Origin: Rattus norvegicus
Taxonomy: Eukaryota; Chordata; Mammalia; Rodentia; Muridae
DNA length: 64,000 bases
Assembly (NCBI RefSeq): GCF_036323735.1
Contig: NC_086031.1
Location: 44,006,225 to 44,070,224 of the forward strand
Reading direction: 5' to 3'
This document shows, in pieces, positions 1-12,113 of the stretch (positions are counted from its first letter, which is position 1; each line of letters begins with the position of its first letter). A model generated the notes under the pieces. It was not told where the DNA came from and did no database searches. It saw only the letters and a program-made list of their open reading frames with translations. A program made the position numbers and the translations under genes.

Positions 1-99
1 AGCAACCATACACAGCCAGTGTTTCTTGTTCTGTGTTCTCAATGTCTAGCCACATTTTTGCCATTGACTACACATCTGACTTTTTTGACTAGGTTGTTT

Positions 100-245
100 C
101 CCTTTGGATATGTACCCCATGTTCTTCCTTACTAATTGCTGCCAATCATGTAGGCTGATTGTAGAACTCAGCAATCAGGAACAGTGCTGCAATGTACATG
201 GAAGTGTAGACATCTCTAACATACTTAAGTCAACTCAACATACAA
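100..245 (-). mobile_element. Ancient LINE-1 ORF2 remnant (antisense)
   Basis: The stretch around 176-240 reads like the antisense of the C-terminal ORF2 region of old mammalian L1s: an element-typical run about a one-copy-per-cell 'generation' segment (GTGCTGCAATG, then CATGG.AGTGTAGA and CATCTCT). The same landmark recurs in better-preserved form in the antisense L1 at 35230-36300. No reading frame survives. The limits are approximate, because the flanks are too diverged to follow by eye. Confidence 0.35.
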
Positions 246-452
246 TTACAGAGCCAAATGGATTTCTTAAGACAGTTGTTCTATTTTACAATTCCACAAA
301 AATGTACAAGACTTCTATTTTATCTACACATACTTTGTATCTTCCATACATTAATTGATTGGCTTAAGTCATAAACTTTCATACTCATTCATTAGTCTGT
401 GAATAATAAGAGGAACTCCAACTGGACAAAGTAAGGTATTTAAAAGAAACTC

Positions 453-559
453 ACGGGGCTGGGGATTTAGCTCAGTGGTAGAGCGCTTGCCTAGGAAGCG
501 CAAGGCCCTGGGTTCGGTCCCCAGCTCCGAAAAAAAAAAAAAGAACCAAAAAAAAAAAA
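453..559 (+). mobile_element. ID SINE (BC1/tRNA-Ala derived), recent insertion
   Basis: The body at about 455-530 is tRNA-Ala-like, with an RNA polymerase III box A (TAGCTCAGTGG, 469-479) and box B (GGTTCGGTCCC, 511-521). An A-rich tail follows at 530-559. A perfect 12-bp duplication, TAAAAGAAACTC, flanks it at 441-452 and 560-571, and the insertion point is at TT/TAAAA, as expected for L1 endonuclease. ID elements are the hallmark high-copy SINE of rat. It is transcribed by pol III if active and is mobilised by L1 in trans. It is not a functional tRNA gene because it has the ID consensus and a tail. Confidence 0.93.
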
Positions 560-571
560 TAAAAGAAACTC

Positions 572-3500
572 TCCTAAGACTAATTCCATCTCTAAAGCAA
601 GGCCACTGATCCTTATTGATTCATTTTGTGGGAAGTTACCTATGGTGACATCATTAAATATTTGTTCTTGCCTGTAGTTGTGTCTTCTCCATGTGTTGCA
701 TGTAGATGTGTGTACAAACACATGTGTCCCTATGTGCATATATGTGTGCACGTGTGTGTGTATGTGTGTATGTGTATGTCTTGTGTTGCATATAGATCTT
801 GTTTGGAGGACTCCATACTTTCTTAGTTTATCTAACAAAAATGTAGACTATCAAAGACTCTTGCTCTTTTGAAAATCATGTCAGCTTTACTGTTTATGTC
901 AGATGTAACCAAATTACATTAGCAAGAGAGGCACAGTTCCTTAGGACCTTGGCATGAAGAAAATGCATTGTGTGTCACATTTAATCTAGTACATTGTTCA
1001 TAAGAATATTGGAAATATTACTGGGTGAATGTTAATGTATTGACATACTTATTCTCCCTCTGTTTTATTTTTGGGGGTAGGGTATATGTGGGGGCAAGAG
1101 CTTTCTGATCTGACAAACACCCCAGCTTCTGCTGTATGGTTATGAATTGTCAACTTCTAGTCATGAGAGACCTAAATGAAAAGCAGTCTTCCCCATTGAT
1201 GAGCGGGCGCCTCCCTCAACCTCAGAGAACACATTAGAGTAGTTTCTTATGTACCGATTATTACTTATATCCTCAAAACCATGGGTCCTTCTAGCAGAAA
1301 GAAATAATCTCTAAATTGCTTCCCAAGAGGTCTTTCAAGAGTGCCCTGAAGAACTTTGACATTTCGATCCCACTGGAGACCAGCCCCATGATAGAAGTGG
1401 AAAGGTTGCCATTGTGTACACACACCCATAAACTCTTCTGACTCCTTCAGTGAAATCAATATTTATAATTCCTCATAAAAGCCTCCCTTTTAAAGTAGAA
1501 CCTATCAACCCTCTAGCTCTTGTTCTGGAAGCACCCCAGTGACAGCCATCCTTGAGTAGCTTCTGCTAAGTGTATTTGTGATGCTAAATAGCTCGCCATG
1601 CAGCTGTCCCTGAGCTCTTATCTTGGCATAAATACCTTCTACACAGTTTATTGGATTATCAGGTCAGTGGACTGATGCCCTTGACTCTGTTGTGCATAAT
1701 AAAATAGACAATATATTTTAATTTTTACAGTCTAAATGTGTTGAATGGATTTAAATGCACTTGCACTGTATATTTTTTCTTTTTTTTTTCTTTTGAAATG
1801 ACGCTATTAGCAGATTAAATATGAGGGTGGTAAATCCCCATTGGACTTACATTTCCTTTTAAGAGTTCTTTCCATGATTGAAGTCAGAGGTGCTTTAGAA
1901 AAACCACGTTTTGTTTATACATCAAAGGCATTTTATTCACTGTTTGAATCCAGATCTTGTAAGAAATTCATTAACTATGCATTTTCGAGATACACTCTAC
2001 CTAAACGCATTTTGGAGGATTTTAATGCCCCTGCCTTACTTAGAGGATATGAGTTAAGTATGTGTGTTCTCTAGAAATGATTGCTATTTTAAAGATGTGT
2101 CTCCTCCCCAGCGAAAGGTGACCTAAATCTGCAAATGACAATGCTTTTCATTTTTCAAACCAGGGCAATCATGTTTCTAAGCTTCCTTCCTAACGATATG
2201 TAAATGTATTTTTACCATGCATGAACACATACCACACTTGAAGCTGAGAGATGGGTTCTGTGTGGTTTGACTCCACCTCACTCTGTGCTGCTTTATTCTA
2301 TGAGCAGTGTGTTAACAGGCCCACTGCAGGTAACTGTCACCTCTCTTTGTATTGGTTTGTTTGTTTGTTTGTTGTTTTTGTTAGTTTTTGACTGAGAAAA
2401 ATATGGCTACAACTACTTCATTTAGCCAAATTTGAGTGTCCTCACTCAGGCCCTGATTTAAACCAAATCATTCCTGGCTGCTTAGTTTAGACTGAGTACT
2501 TTGGAAAGATCCCCAGACTGAAGTGGAGGAGGAGGCCTTTCTCCTCAGAGTTAGGAGGAAGGCCACCCAAATTGACCCCTGATTGCACATCCAGCAGACC
2601 CCTCCTTCGGGGAATGGTAATTAGTGGTTGTGCCTTTAGTAGGAACTGTGTTCAGTGTGGAACATCACATGGTGAAGGATGAAGGGCTACAGAGGACTTT
2701 CATCTTTAAGAGTGTTTGGGAGAATATAGCAGGGTTGGTTGGAAATTCCTAGCATACTTCCTTTCTCTCTTACCCCAAAGCCCAGGCTTTCACTCCAGCC
2801 TGGGCCTCTGTGGTAGGCTGTTTGAACTCAGTAATCTTTATGGTGGCCACCTGTCAGAGGTATTCTGTACTTTGAAGGTGTGGCATCACCCTAACTCAGC
2901 TAACAGGAAAAGTGGTTTTTCTCTTTAGCTCTTTCCCAGGTGCCATCTCTAAGAAATATTGTTTTGCTTCTCAAGAGATCTCCTTCCCTAACACTTGTGC
3001 CCACACATACCCCATCTCTTCCCTGTGCGGAAGCCCTCTGACTGGTGAACATCTTTGAACCTTCATCATTATGAAGAGGCCCTGAAAACACTCATGAGAA
3101 AGCAGTGAGTTTTTACCTGTTGTCCCCTCATCCTGTGGTTACCTTTATTGTAACCATTGCTATTACTCTAATAAAGTGAACTGCCATTCTGTGTGCACTT
3201 GAATGCACTTTTACTTGGCTTTTACTAAGGGTGTTAATGATGTACTTCTAGAAATGTCCCGATAGTGCAGTTCTTAAGTCTGGCTTTATGACACTGTAAA
3301 ATTAGAAGGTGGGAAAATATTGTGAGGTTTGGTTTTATAACTGTGTCACTGTCCCTCCCAAGACTCATATTAGCTCTAACCCCTTCACTGTAAACCACAC
3401 TGAAATATTAGATAACAACTTCGTTATGAATGTCCCATCGTCTGTTCACAATTTTTGTGAAATCATTTCTTTTAACCAGATATGAAGCAGGAGTTATTGA

Positions 3501-4526
3501 GCCATTTCTAGAATAATACTGACAAAAATCTACATTTTGGTCTTTCCCAAGTCTTCCATTTAAGTTATCAATGTGGAAGGAAAAGCCCCTCCCATTTCAG
3601 TCCTCGAGAACATACAGATCTGAATTAAACTGCAAGTGTGGTTTGTCATACCAAGGTGAGTCTGAAGACAGTGAACCCACACTGGTGGGCTGCCATGCTT
3701 TTTAAACAGAAAAGAAAACCCTAAAATTAAAGGCTTAAGATATAGGTGAAAATATATTTGAAATGATGTACTGCTTCCCTGGTGTGTCAGTTGATTATTT
3801 TCAAGATTTTTTTAACCCAATTTTTATCCAGAAGGTAAATTTCTGGGTCCTGTATGGTTCCGTGCAGAACAGCTCTTGTCTGGTAGTGACTTGGTTTTAA
3901 GAGTCCAGGTAAGTTGTTTGTCTGAGAAACCTGGCTCTGTCTTTTGAAAACCAGAGTCAATTATTTCATAACTCCTATTGATCATGAACACAAAGAGAAT
4001 AAGCAGGTTGAAGAGTTGCCATAGCAACTGTGTCCCGGGACCCTGCCCTCCGTGCTATGACTCAGTACACTAGAGAGGATCAGGAATGGGATTTCACTGA
4101 AAGTGTTTCTCTGTGCTGACTCTTCTGGTCAGGAAGGTTTATGAATGCTGCCACTTTTGAGCTATTTGCTCCCTGAAAGCCAGAACTGGTGGTAACTTAA
4201 ACCCTAAGAAGAGCGGCTAGATGACTGACCTAGCTTTTCCTACCTAACTCAAACAAGGAATCACTTGCTCCCTTCATTCCACACCCAGAGTAAACCAACA
4301 AAAACCTTCCCATCCTACAGAAGAGACTACATTTTAAAAGAGCGTGAGTCACTGAGATATTTAAAGTGTTAAGACACAGTCAAGTTTGGGCTCAAGTTGA
4401 ATCATTGTAAGTCCCAGTTTTGTAATTTCTTAGGTAGGGAGCTGATGGCCACTTTTTAAATTTATTAGTGTCGAATATAAAATTGAAATATCCATTTCCT
4501 GTATTATCACAATCAATGTATCTATT
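572..4526. other. Unassigned sequence, no gene seen
   Basis: About 4 kb of AT-moderate sequence. All reading frames are short (under 90 codons), lack any recognisable motif and lie on both strands, as expected by chance. Minor items are an imperfect TG run near 690-780, a TTTG/TTG run near 2354-2376, and scattered A/T homopolymers. I see no SINE or L1 that I can name here. Confidence 0.6.
690..780. repeat. Imperfect (TG)n microsatellite
   Basis: The segment is an interrupted TG/TGTA dinucleotide run. It produces the Cys/Val/Met-rich frames that read across it on both strands. These frames are low-complexity translations and not genes. Confidence 0.7.
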
Positions 4527-4530
4527 TATT

Positions 4531-4572
4531 CTATCTACCTATCTATCTATCATCTATCATCTATCTATCTAT
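4531..4572. repeat. (CTAT)n tetranucleotide repeat
   Basis: The unit CTAT/ATCT repeats with two CATCTAT interruptions. It abuts the TG-rich 3' tail of the antisense SINE that follows, a common place for microsatellites to arise from SINE tails. Confidence 0.85.
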
Positions 4573-4574
4573 TT

Positions 4575-4765
4575 GTGTCTATATGTGTGGGCATGTGGGT
4601 GCATGCACACATGTATTCATGTACACATGTACACACATGCCACAGCACATATGTGGAGGGCAAAAATCATCTAAGAGAACCATTTTTTTCATCATATATG
4701 TCATTGATTGAATTCGGGCTTATCAGTGAGCACCTTTAATTAAGAAGCCATCTCACCACCTTGGC
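4575..4765 (-). mobile_element. B3/B2-type SINE, antisense, degraded
   Basis: Read on the minus strand, the right end is the tRNA-derived head (complement of CCATCTCACCACC near 4747-4759) and the left end is a CA/TG-rich tail. In between lie the typical complement motifs CACATATGTGGAGGGCAAAA and GAATTCGGGCTTATCAG. Divergence from B2/B3 consensus patterns is high, so the subfamily is uncertain and I do not see flanking duplications. Confidence 0.55.
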
Positions 4766-4769
4766 ACAT

Positions 4770-6665
4770 AACAGATGTATGATAAATGTTAGATATGACC
4801 ATTTCTCCCTAAATGTTAGCATGTAATTATGTCCTCTCAGCTTGCCTTTTGGAGTCAATCTGTGCATGCTGCACTTTCTTTACATCCAGGTATAGGGACA
4901 TTTCTAGTCAAACAGTTAGGTTGTAAGGACTCCTCTCTGATGTTCAGTAAAGTCATTTTACTTCCTTCCAGAACATGCTATTTGGTACTACATATGTTTT
5001 TCTTAATGGAATAAGGAATGTGACTTTAATTCAATTAAAACTAATTGTGTGAACTTGCAAATGTTATGATTCGTTTTAAATGATTTAGAGAATTCACAGA
5101 CGATAAAGAGACAGGAACATAATCTGTAAATTTTTTACAAAGCACACATTGCCACTCGATTACTAGCCAGGGGTAGAAATAACCCATGGACAATTCGAAA
5201 TGTCACCATGATCCTTCATGACTGCCTCACTCTACCAAAGATGGCTGGTTTCCAGGCTGGCGATGCTGCCGCCTCAGCATGTATACTTACTCACTTCATA
5301 CGCCCTTCACACTAATACTTTATTATATTATACATAGTGTATTTCATTATTTTCTTGTTATTAGACAGTTGGCTTGTTTGTAGTTTAGAATTATTGCAGA
5401 AAATGCTGCCATGGCCATTCCTGTATGGCTATTCCAGTGCACACAAATCTATGGAAGAAGAGGCTTTCTAGCTGTAGAATATTATGCATTCAACTTAAGG
5501 CTAAGTGCACACTTCCAGTTCTAAACGATCATAGGTCTTCCTATGCTCATGTTCCCCTTCATGTTCACTCAACCCTTCTTCCTCACAAAAAAGCTGTCCT
5601 CTCTTTCTCTAATCTACTTCTATGTCCTGTATTCTGTTATGGACAAAGCAGTTTCATGAACTTTCTGCACCACAAATCTGATTATATCTAAATATATCTG
5701 GCGTCTTTTATTTCCTTGATGTGAAGTGGCAGCTATAGGATATGTTTTCTCAGACTCATTATGATTTGACCCCAACTCTGTTTATCAGTATAAAGTCATA
5801 CACTCAAATACCAAAGCCATCATGCTGTGGGAGTTTCAGGATGATAGACTACGGTATTCTGTCTTCCCTGTCAGCCTTCAGCTAAGATTTCTCAGAAAGT
5901 CTGAGAGTTTCACATTCTTAGACTGATCAGATAAATCAACTGAATGATTCAAATACAGTATCTTCTTACTGAAAATCTTTTTCCATTTACTTTGCCACAA
6001 CCAGACATTGTTTAATGATGTTAGATGTTTGGGGTCTATTCTATTGCCCTTTCTGTAGGAAAGACCCATCAAGTTTATTACATTTGCATTAAAATTCTGT
6101 TCCACTGTCATTTAAATATAGATTGTTTAAGACAGAATAGAGTTGCTGCCTTATTACCATAAGAGAAGTTTCTTTTGCTTAGTTGACAAGGAAGAGATGT
6201 GGTGTTTATTATTAACGCTGAAAACAGGTACAAAATTCATTATAATGTATCCTTCTACAGGATTTCTCCAAACAGCACACACTGTCCAAAGCCTATCTTC
6301 TACTCTGAAACAGAACAATCTTGTCATTGTCATTAGACTGAAGGCAAATTAGTTTGAGCAACAATGAAAGGAATCAGTGTGGATTGACCTGGCTGTCTGG
6401 AACATCCTATATAAACTGTAGACGAGCAGGGAGAAAGTGGCCTAAACCTGTGTGGAAACCATAATACCAGAGTGAAGGAAGTTGCTGTCACTTTTCTCTG
6501 CATATGTGTAATATATGCTGTCTTGTTTAGAAATGTTACTGAAATTCAACCTCCTCTTCCCCATCTGTTCACCTAGTTTATACTATTCAACCCACCTATC
6601 TTTTTTTATCTCTTCCCATGAACTTTGCTTGATCTTTTCCTTCAATATTATGTCATCATCATTAC
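4770..6665. other. Unassigned sequence, no gene seen
   Basis: Apart from a small possible L1 fossil at 5285-5460 nothing is recognisable. Open frames are below 90 codons and show no motifs. Confidence 0.55.
5285..5460 (-). mobile_element. Possible ancient L1 ORF2 C-terminal remnant (antisense)
   Basis: The words GTTTGTAGTTTAGAATTATTGC, AAATGCTGCCATGG and CATTCCTGTATGG follow the order seen in antisense L1 3' ORF2 sequence, where a stalled-copy phrase (ATTATTGCAAATAATGCTGCTATG-like) is characteristic. The match is short and diverged. Confidence 0.35.
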
Positions 6666-6670
6666 AAGCT

Positions 6671-6703
6671 ACCACCACCACCACCACCACCACCACCACC
6701 ACC
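6671..6703. repeat. (ACC)11 trinucleotide repeat
   Basis: Eleven perfect ACC units are followed by ATC/ACC variants. The poly-Thr frame that spans it is an artefact of the repeat. Confidence 0.95.
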
Positions 6704-8950
6704 ATCATCAATCACTACCATCATCAACATTAATTAAAATTGGTAGTCATATTCTATTAGGCCAGATTCTTCCAGAAGCAGTACCATAGACAACATTCCA
6801 TACCACTAATTTTATTTCTCAGATGCCTAGAGAACACCATTAAGGGCATGAACGCAAATAGAGCAGAGAAGAGAAAGAAGGGAAAGAAGGGTAAGAAGTA
6901 TGCTATTGAGCCAGGAACCATGGGGCTACCAACCCTGCAGGTACCTTGTGGAGTCTGAACCATGGTACCATGTCTCCAGCTTACCATACCTGAATGTAGG
7001 AGGGCTGCTCCAGCCAAGGTAGCCGAGGGGGAGGAGCGTTGGCTGGGACAAAACTTGGTCTTTTGATATATTTAGAATTGCCTTTTAATAATAAAACATT
7101 TACCTGCCTTAAGTCTAAGTTGCTCTGCAGTGGTAACTTACCTGCTTGTCTGAATTCTGAGGCCAGAAACTCTGGTATTTAGCACCTCATTATAAAACAT
7201 CTGGAGATTAAGTAAAGTAGCCTTTGTTCTTATCTCCAGAGGAACTTCAAGAAGGTCCTTACTCCCAGCCTGCTAGTTAAAAGTCACAGAGAAAAAAAGA
7301 GGAAACTTTGAAAAGTGATTTTAATCTTTATTTCTAAGTTCATTTTATCCGAAAAGTTCTCCCTTACTCTCTTTGTCCTCAGCATTTATCTGTCTTTCAC
7401 AATACATGATCACGTGATAAAAAGCTCACATAAATTCAAATCATAAACTGAATAAGAAGTTTACAACAGAGATGCTTACATGCATATCCATTAAGAAAAA
7501 TGATCTGGCTAAACAATTGTTATTTGTCACAAGCTCAATGGGTTCATAGAAAGTAAAAAAAAAAAAACATAATTTTGACTAAGTTATTCTTGAAATTTTG
7601 TAAAGATAAACCCAGTCAGTGTTTTATCATCTGTCCTTGCACATACAATAAACCATTAGTTCCCTTTACAGGACCTTTTGCTAATTGTTTTACCACCTCT
7701 TGGAATGTTTTCTAAGCTGTAGATATGTCCTTTCTATCCCAGAAACAATTAACTGGTGACTCTTAAAGACTGGCAGAGTTCTCTCAGCAGTTTTAATATC
7801 AGAGAGGGCTTTAACAACAGTCCTATTATAAAGGGCTTAATTATTACTAGTACAATTTTAGAAATTCTTATAGAATCATTATTAACAATTAGGAAGCAAT
7901 CGATTTGTCTATTTAACATCACTACAAGGCAGTACATCTATGTTCTCCAGAAATCTGCTCAAAAGGGTGGGTGCTAATGCCTAGTGATTATTATATATAT
8001 ATATATATATATATTTAATAGTAACAGGAAAGGCATATCAGCTGCAAGAAGCAGGGATGAAGTCTCTATGGAACCTTGCCTCACAGAGCTCACCCATCAT
8101 AAGCCATGCAAAAACAGTGGGTCACCTCCAGGAAGGCCACCTACCAGTCTCAGCCTATCCTGGATGGCTCCTGATACCCAAAAAGCCCGGAAGTTTGCAA
8201 ATTTTATGATTTTTTCCCCTATTTGAGGGAAAATCAAGTCAATGATTCCAAGCTGAACATAAGTAGTCTCCCTCTGTCCAGGTTAAAGCCCTTAAGCCCA
8301 GGCATGGAGGTGCTGGGTGGTAGACTGTGACCAGAGCAGAGTGAAAAGTTTCTGGTCAGATTATCACTATGTGATAAGAACAGAAATACTGAAGTGACTG
8401 CGCTCATTTCTTAATTAGAAATAATGATTTGTCTGTTATATCAAAGCACAAGTGTCCCTCTTTCCCACCAAGAATAGGCTCCACTGTGGCTGATTTGGAG
8501 TAAAGTAGTGTCAGGAGCACTTGCTGCTTAGTCACATGTGGTACCCAAATGCTGACTCTTTGTCCTTGGTTAGTGCTAAATCTGGAAAAAGGAAAAGAGT
8601 AAATCTAGATGCAGAGGCCAAATCCTACCCAGTTCTGGAGGACAGAGAGGGCATTCAAAGTGCGTGGACCTACCTGCCAAGCTTTTCATTCATTCATTTC
8701 ACCATATATTTAATCTTTTCTGTCTTTGCTACCAAGTGTAGCTTCGTTCACTTAACAGTAAGTATAAGCATGCAGTGGCACTGCTTGTGAGTCATTCAGT
8801 GTTCTCCTGTGAAAAAATATCTGGATAAAGTAAATCCCCAGGTAGACTGGCTTTGGGACAATAAACAGCTCAAGTGGTCATGGAACCTCAAAATATCAAT
8901 TGCTGACTTCTTCACTGTGTCTTAACATGAGCTTGTCTTGGGTGTGTATT
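6704..8950. other. Unassigned sequence, no gene seen
   Basis: No coding frame above 90 codons and no named repeat apart from the AT run at 7991-8014. A weak purine-rich stretch (AGAGAAGAGAAAGAAGGG) lies near 6860-6900. Confidence 0.55.
7991..8014. repeat. (AT)n microsatellite
   Basis: About twelve uninterrupted AT units, immediately followed by TTAATAGTAACAGG. Confidence 0.9.
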
Positions 8951-8952
8951 CC

Positions 8953-9062
8953 ACCCCAGGCCTATACGAATTAAATCAGAATTTCTGGGAATAGGATCCA
9001 ACTGTCGATATTTGCTTAATTACCAGTGAGTCTGGTGTGCACTCAGGTCTAAGAATTGCTAT
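8953..9062. mobile_element. MER5-like hAT DNA-transposon fossil
   Basis: The order CACCCCAGGCCTA, AATCAGAATTTCTGGG, ATTTGCTTAATTACCAG and CACTCAGGTCTAAGAAT parallels non-autonomous MER5-type hAT elements (CCCCAGACCTACTGAATCAGAATCTC, then a ...CAGGTGATTCTGATGC... half). The terminal repeats are eroded. The overlapping 121-codon minus-strand frame (8976-9341) has no domain I recognise and is probably chance. Confidence 0.45.
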
Positions 9063-9803
9063 GTAAGGCAAACCCATCATCTGGTAAATGAGGTATCCAG
9101 GGCTCACAGAAGTGGCATGACATCTAATTACTGAGTAGAGTAGGGGTCCTGACTTACAGCCTATTTTTCTTCCCTTCTTGAACATCCCTTCCATCCAAAT
9201 GAACATAGCTACAATAAGAAACACCACATTCACCGGTCTCTCATAGCAAGCAAGGGAGGAGCATCCGGATTTCATCCTGAAGCACTTCACCCTGACCTTC
9301 ATTCTGCTTGTACCACCAAGACTGAGTGGCCTGGGCCACAAACAGGCACTTTTTAGGAAAGCATTCCACCGAGCTCAATGATGTCTCCTAACAGTTGTCT
9401 GACCCTCAGATATGGAAGAACATACCTGTATAAATACATGCCACTCTGTATGCAGACAAGTAAACATTCCACCTCTAATGGCCTCGTGATTTTGGTTACA
9501 AAATGGAGGTGAAAAATTAAGGAATATTTTTATTAGAATACTAATGTTAGGAAAAAAACTAAAATAAAGGTCAACACATTTTCCTTTGCAACTTTAACAA
9601 ATACTGTATTATGCTCATGGTGTATAATTAGAGGTGTTAGAAATGGACAGGTGGAAGTATTATTTAGGAAAATATAATAATGGAAGTGAATAATGCGTGC
9701 ATTTATTCCACTCCAACACATATTTCAATCATCTTCCAAAAAGAAAATGCTTACTGTGGCTACAATTTTTTAATGTTCCTGTCTATAGTTGGTGTGTCTG
9801 TGG

Positions 9804-9976
9804 TTTTTTATTTTATGTATATAAATACACTGTCGCTGTCTTTAAACACACCTGAAGAGGTCCTTAGACCCCCATTACAGAGAGTTATGAGCCACCGTGT
9901 GGTTCTTGGGAATTAAACTCCGGACCTCTGGAAGAGCAGCCAGTGCTCTTAACCACTGAGCCATCTCTCCAGCCCC
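9804..9976 (-). mobile_element. B2 SINE, antisense
   Basis: The right end is the complement of the tRNA-derived head (…CCATCTCTCCAGCCCC, 9961-9976). To the left follow the standard B2 segments in reverse complement: AACCACTGAGCC, TGGAAGAGCAGCCAGTGCTC, ACTCCGGACC, GAGCCACCGTGTGG and a T/A-rich 3' end with ATGTATATAAATACACTG. Several substitutions indicate a moderately old copy. A possible short flanking match (TGTCTGT) is not decisive. Confidence 0.88.
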
Positions 9977-11095
9977 ATGTCTGTTACTTGTTTTGTTGTT
10001 GTTGTTTTTTTTTTTACTGTGTGGTGATGTAAACAAATAGTAGAGGAAAACCACACACATCACGGGGGAAAATAGGAAAAGAGAAAGTAATGACACACCA
10101 CAAAGCCTTTAGAGGGCACCATCCTAAATCCCTTAGCCCCGCTTTCCACTAGGTTCCCCCTCTTTAGGTTTATGATCCTTCCCAGTAGTACCATGATAGG
10201 GACCATACAGCTTTGGGGCATGTTTAAGATAAGAGACTACCGTAGTGTGAATGAGAACTTTCAGTGGTAGTACGTTTCTGATGGATACTAGTAGTTCTCA
10301 AAAAAAGAATAAAGGAGAACTCAAATAAATGAAAAGGTTTGGCAGGAAGCTTGCAGTGTATTTGTGCCATCATTTGTACATTATTTCTTTCAGTGACTAG
10401 TCACAGGAGCAGAGGGCACACTGAGAAACAACTGAAAAGGCTCCCATACACTCTTCACTCTCCTCTCTTTGGATGTCTAATCTACGAGTGAGATTTATCA
10501 AATTAACATTTTAGACATATTGAGGTAGAAAATTAAGTGATATTTTATTAAAATATCAACATTAATAAAAACAGCTAAAACTTTCCTCTGGTGACATGTT
10601 TTCTTGCCGAGAATTCTTCCCTGACACCTTTTAGAGGTGGTGCAGAAAGAACCCGATGCCATTTTGCAGTGTATTTGGTGTAAATAGCCAGTGCCTCACT
10701 CCTAGGATAAACGGCAGACACCCAAACCAGAATGAGCAGTGTAATCACGCACCATCTTACCTCTCCTTTTTGCCTGCCCTCAGTGAAAAGGAAACCACAG
10801 TAAAAATTGTTCCTGTAAGTAGGTTTTATAGACTTAGTTCTCCATACATAATTGTTTAAGACATTAAAGAGCTCCTGGGGTTGGACACCAAGACAATGGA
10901 ACTAAATACAGAATGAAAGTTAGAAGTGCCTGCAGACATCAGGCACTTAAAGGTTGATTTAGTGTGTGTAGTCTCGGTGCATATTTGAGATGTTTCATTG
11001 TACAAATGCCTGCTGTCTACACCCAGCCTCCAATGCCAAGGCTGTAAGAAGCAGGTGTTTTAACTTCTAATTCTATTTTAGTTTGCTAAGGACAG
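9977..11095. other. Unassigned sequence, no gene seen
   Basis: Contains a TTG/T-rich run near 9985-10015 next to the B2 head. Otherwise I see no repeat or coding signal. Confidence 0.55.
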
Positions 11096-11099
11096 GGCA

Positions 11100-11510
11100 C
11101 TCACAAATGCATCACTGAGTTTTACTGTATGTTTTTGAGACTTTTGTCAAAACGTAGGATTCGGCAGCTTTGTGTGTTTGTCTCTGGGCCTTCTATTATG
11201 TGTCATTGATCTGTACATCCACTTTTGTGTCAAAACCAAAATACTGTTTGTCACTATGGCTCTGAAGTACAATTTGAGCTCAAATAATGTGATTCCTCTG
11301 ACTGTGTTCTTTCTGCTTATAATTGCCTTTGCTGTCTGTCAGGGTCTTTTTTGTTTCCATATGAATCGTAAGATTGTTTTCTCCAGTTCTATAAAGAATG
11401 CTGCTGGAATTTTGATGAAGTTTGCGTTGCATCCATGGTTTGATTGTGACCATACAACCATTTCCATAACAGTAAATCTTCTAATCCAGGAGTGTGGGAA
11501 ACATTGTATT
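11100..11510 (-). mobile_element. Old L1 ORF2 fragment, antisense
   Basis: On the minus strand a diverged ORF2 segment is readable. The frame at 11339-11563 contains FFIELEKTILRFIWKQKRP, the conserved segment downstream of the reverse transcriptase. The flanking DNA (GGGCCTTCTATTATGTGTC, then ATTGATCTGTACATCC) is the antisense of the L1 tract that contains ...YWYRDRQIDQW... in the intact copy at 60205. The element is truncated on both sides and has no open frame. Confidence 0.8.
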
Positions 11511-12113
11511 AAAGAAGACAAGCCAGACTTAGAGGAGTAATAGGTGTATTGTCCCTCATACATGGATCTTAGACTCTAGCTGTTAATATACATACCCAGG
11601 TAAGAATAAATATGGGCAAAGTACAGAAGAGTCTAAAGAGTCAGTAAAACTGGGAAGGGAGAGGCTTTAAGATTGGAGGAAGACAGCAGAACAAAGTGGA
11701 AATACTGGGGAGAGAAGCTGATCAGTTGATCAAGGCAAACACATAGAGTAAAGAAGGTAGAATCAGTGAAGGTATTATAAAAATGAAACCCATCCCCATA
11801 GAAACTATTAAAGTAATAAATATAAAATACAAAGTTCATGTTACCTCCTAATGATAGAAAGAGTAAAGAAGAAGGTATTTTAGAAGTAAACGATTTTTTT
11901 TGTCAGACTGTTCCTTTGACATATTGAAATTATTTTTTTTTGCTGTGAGTGAATTATATGACATTTGGGAAGAGACTTTGCATGTGTGTTTTGATGTGTT
12001 ATAACCACATTCCATGTCAGTCTTGTGTTTACAGTCCTTGAGGCTTCTCATGGTGGTTTCATTGCTCTATGTACAGCAGCCAGACCTAGGAGCTACAAAT
12101 GTAGAATCTAGCC
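11511..12113. other. Unassigned sequence, no gene seen
   Basis: About 600 bp between the L1 fossil and the polypurine tract. No repeat or coding signal is recognisable. Confidence 0.5.

Noticed and set aside
455..530. tRNA-like sequence with box A and box B
   Set aside because: The sequence is an ID SINE with an A-tail and target duplication, not a tRNA gene.
8976..9341. 121-codon minus frame as a possible gene
   Set aside because: Partly overlaps a MER5-like fossil and has no domain, start context or splice evidence.
11172..11540. 122-codon + frame with membrane-like hydrophobic segments
   Set aside because: It is the antisense of a decayed L1 ORF2. Antisense L1 is T-rich and gives hydrophobic chance frames.
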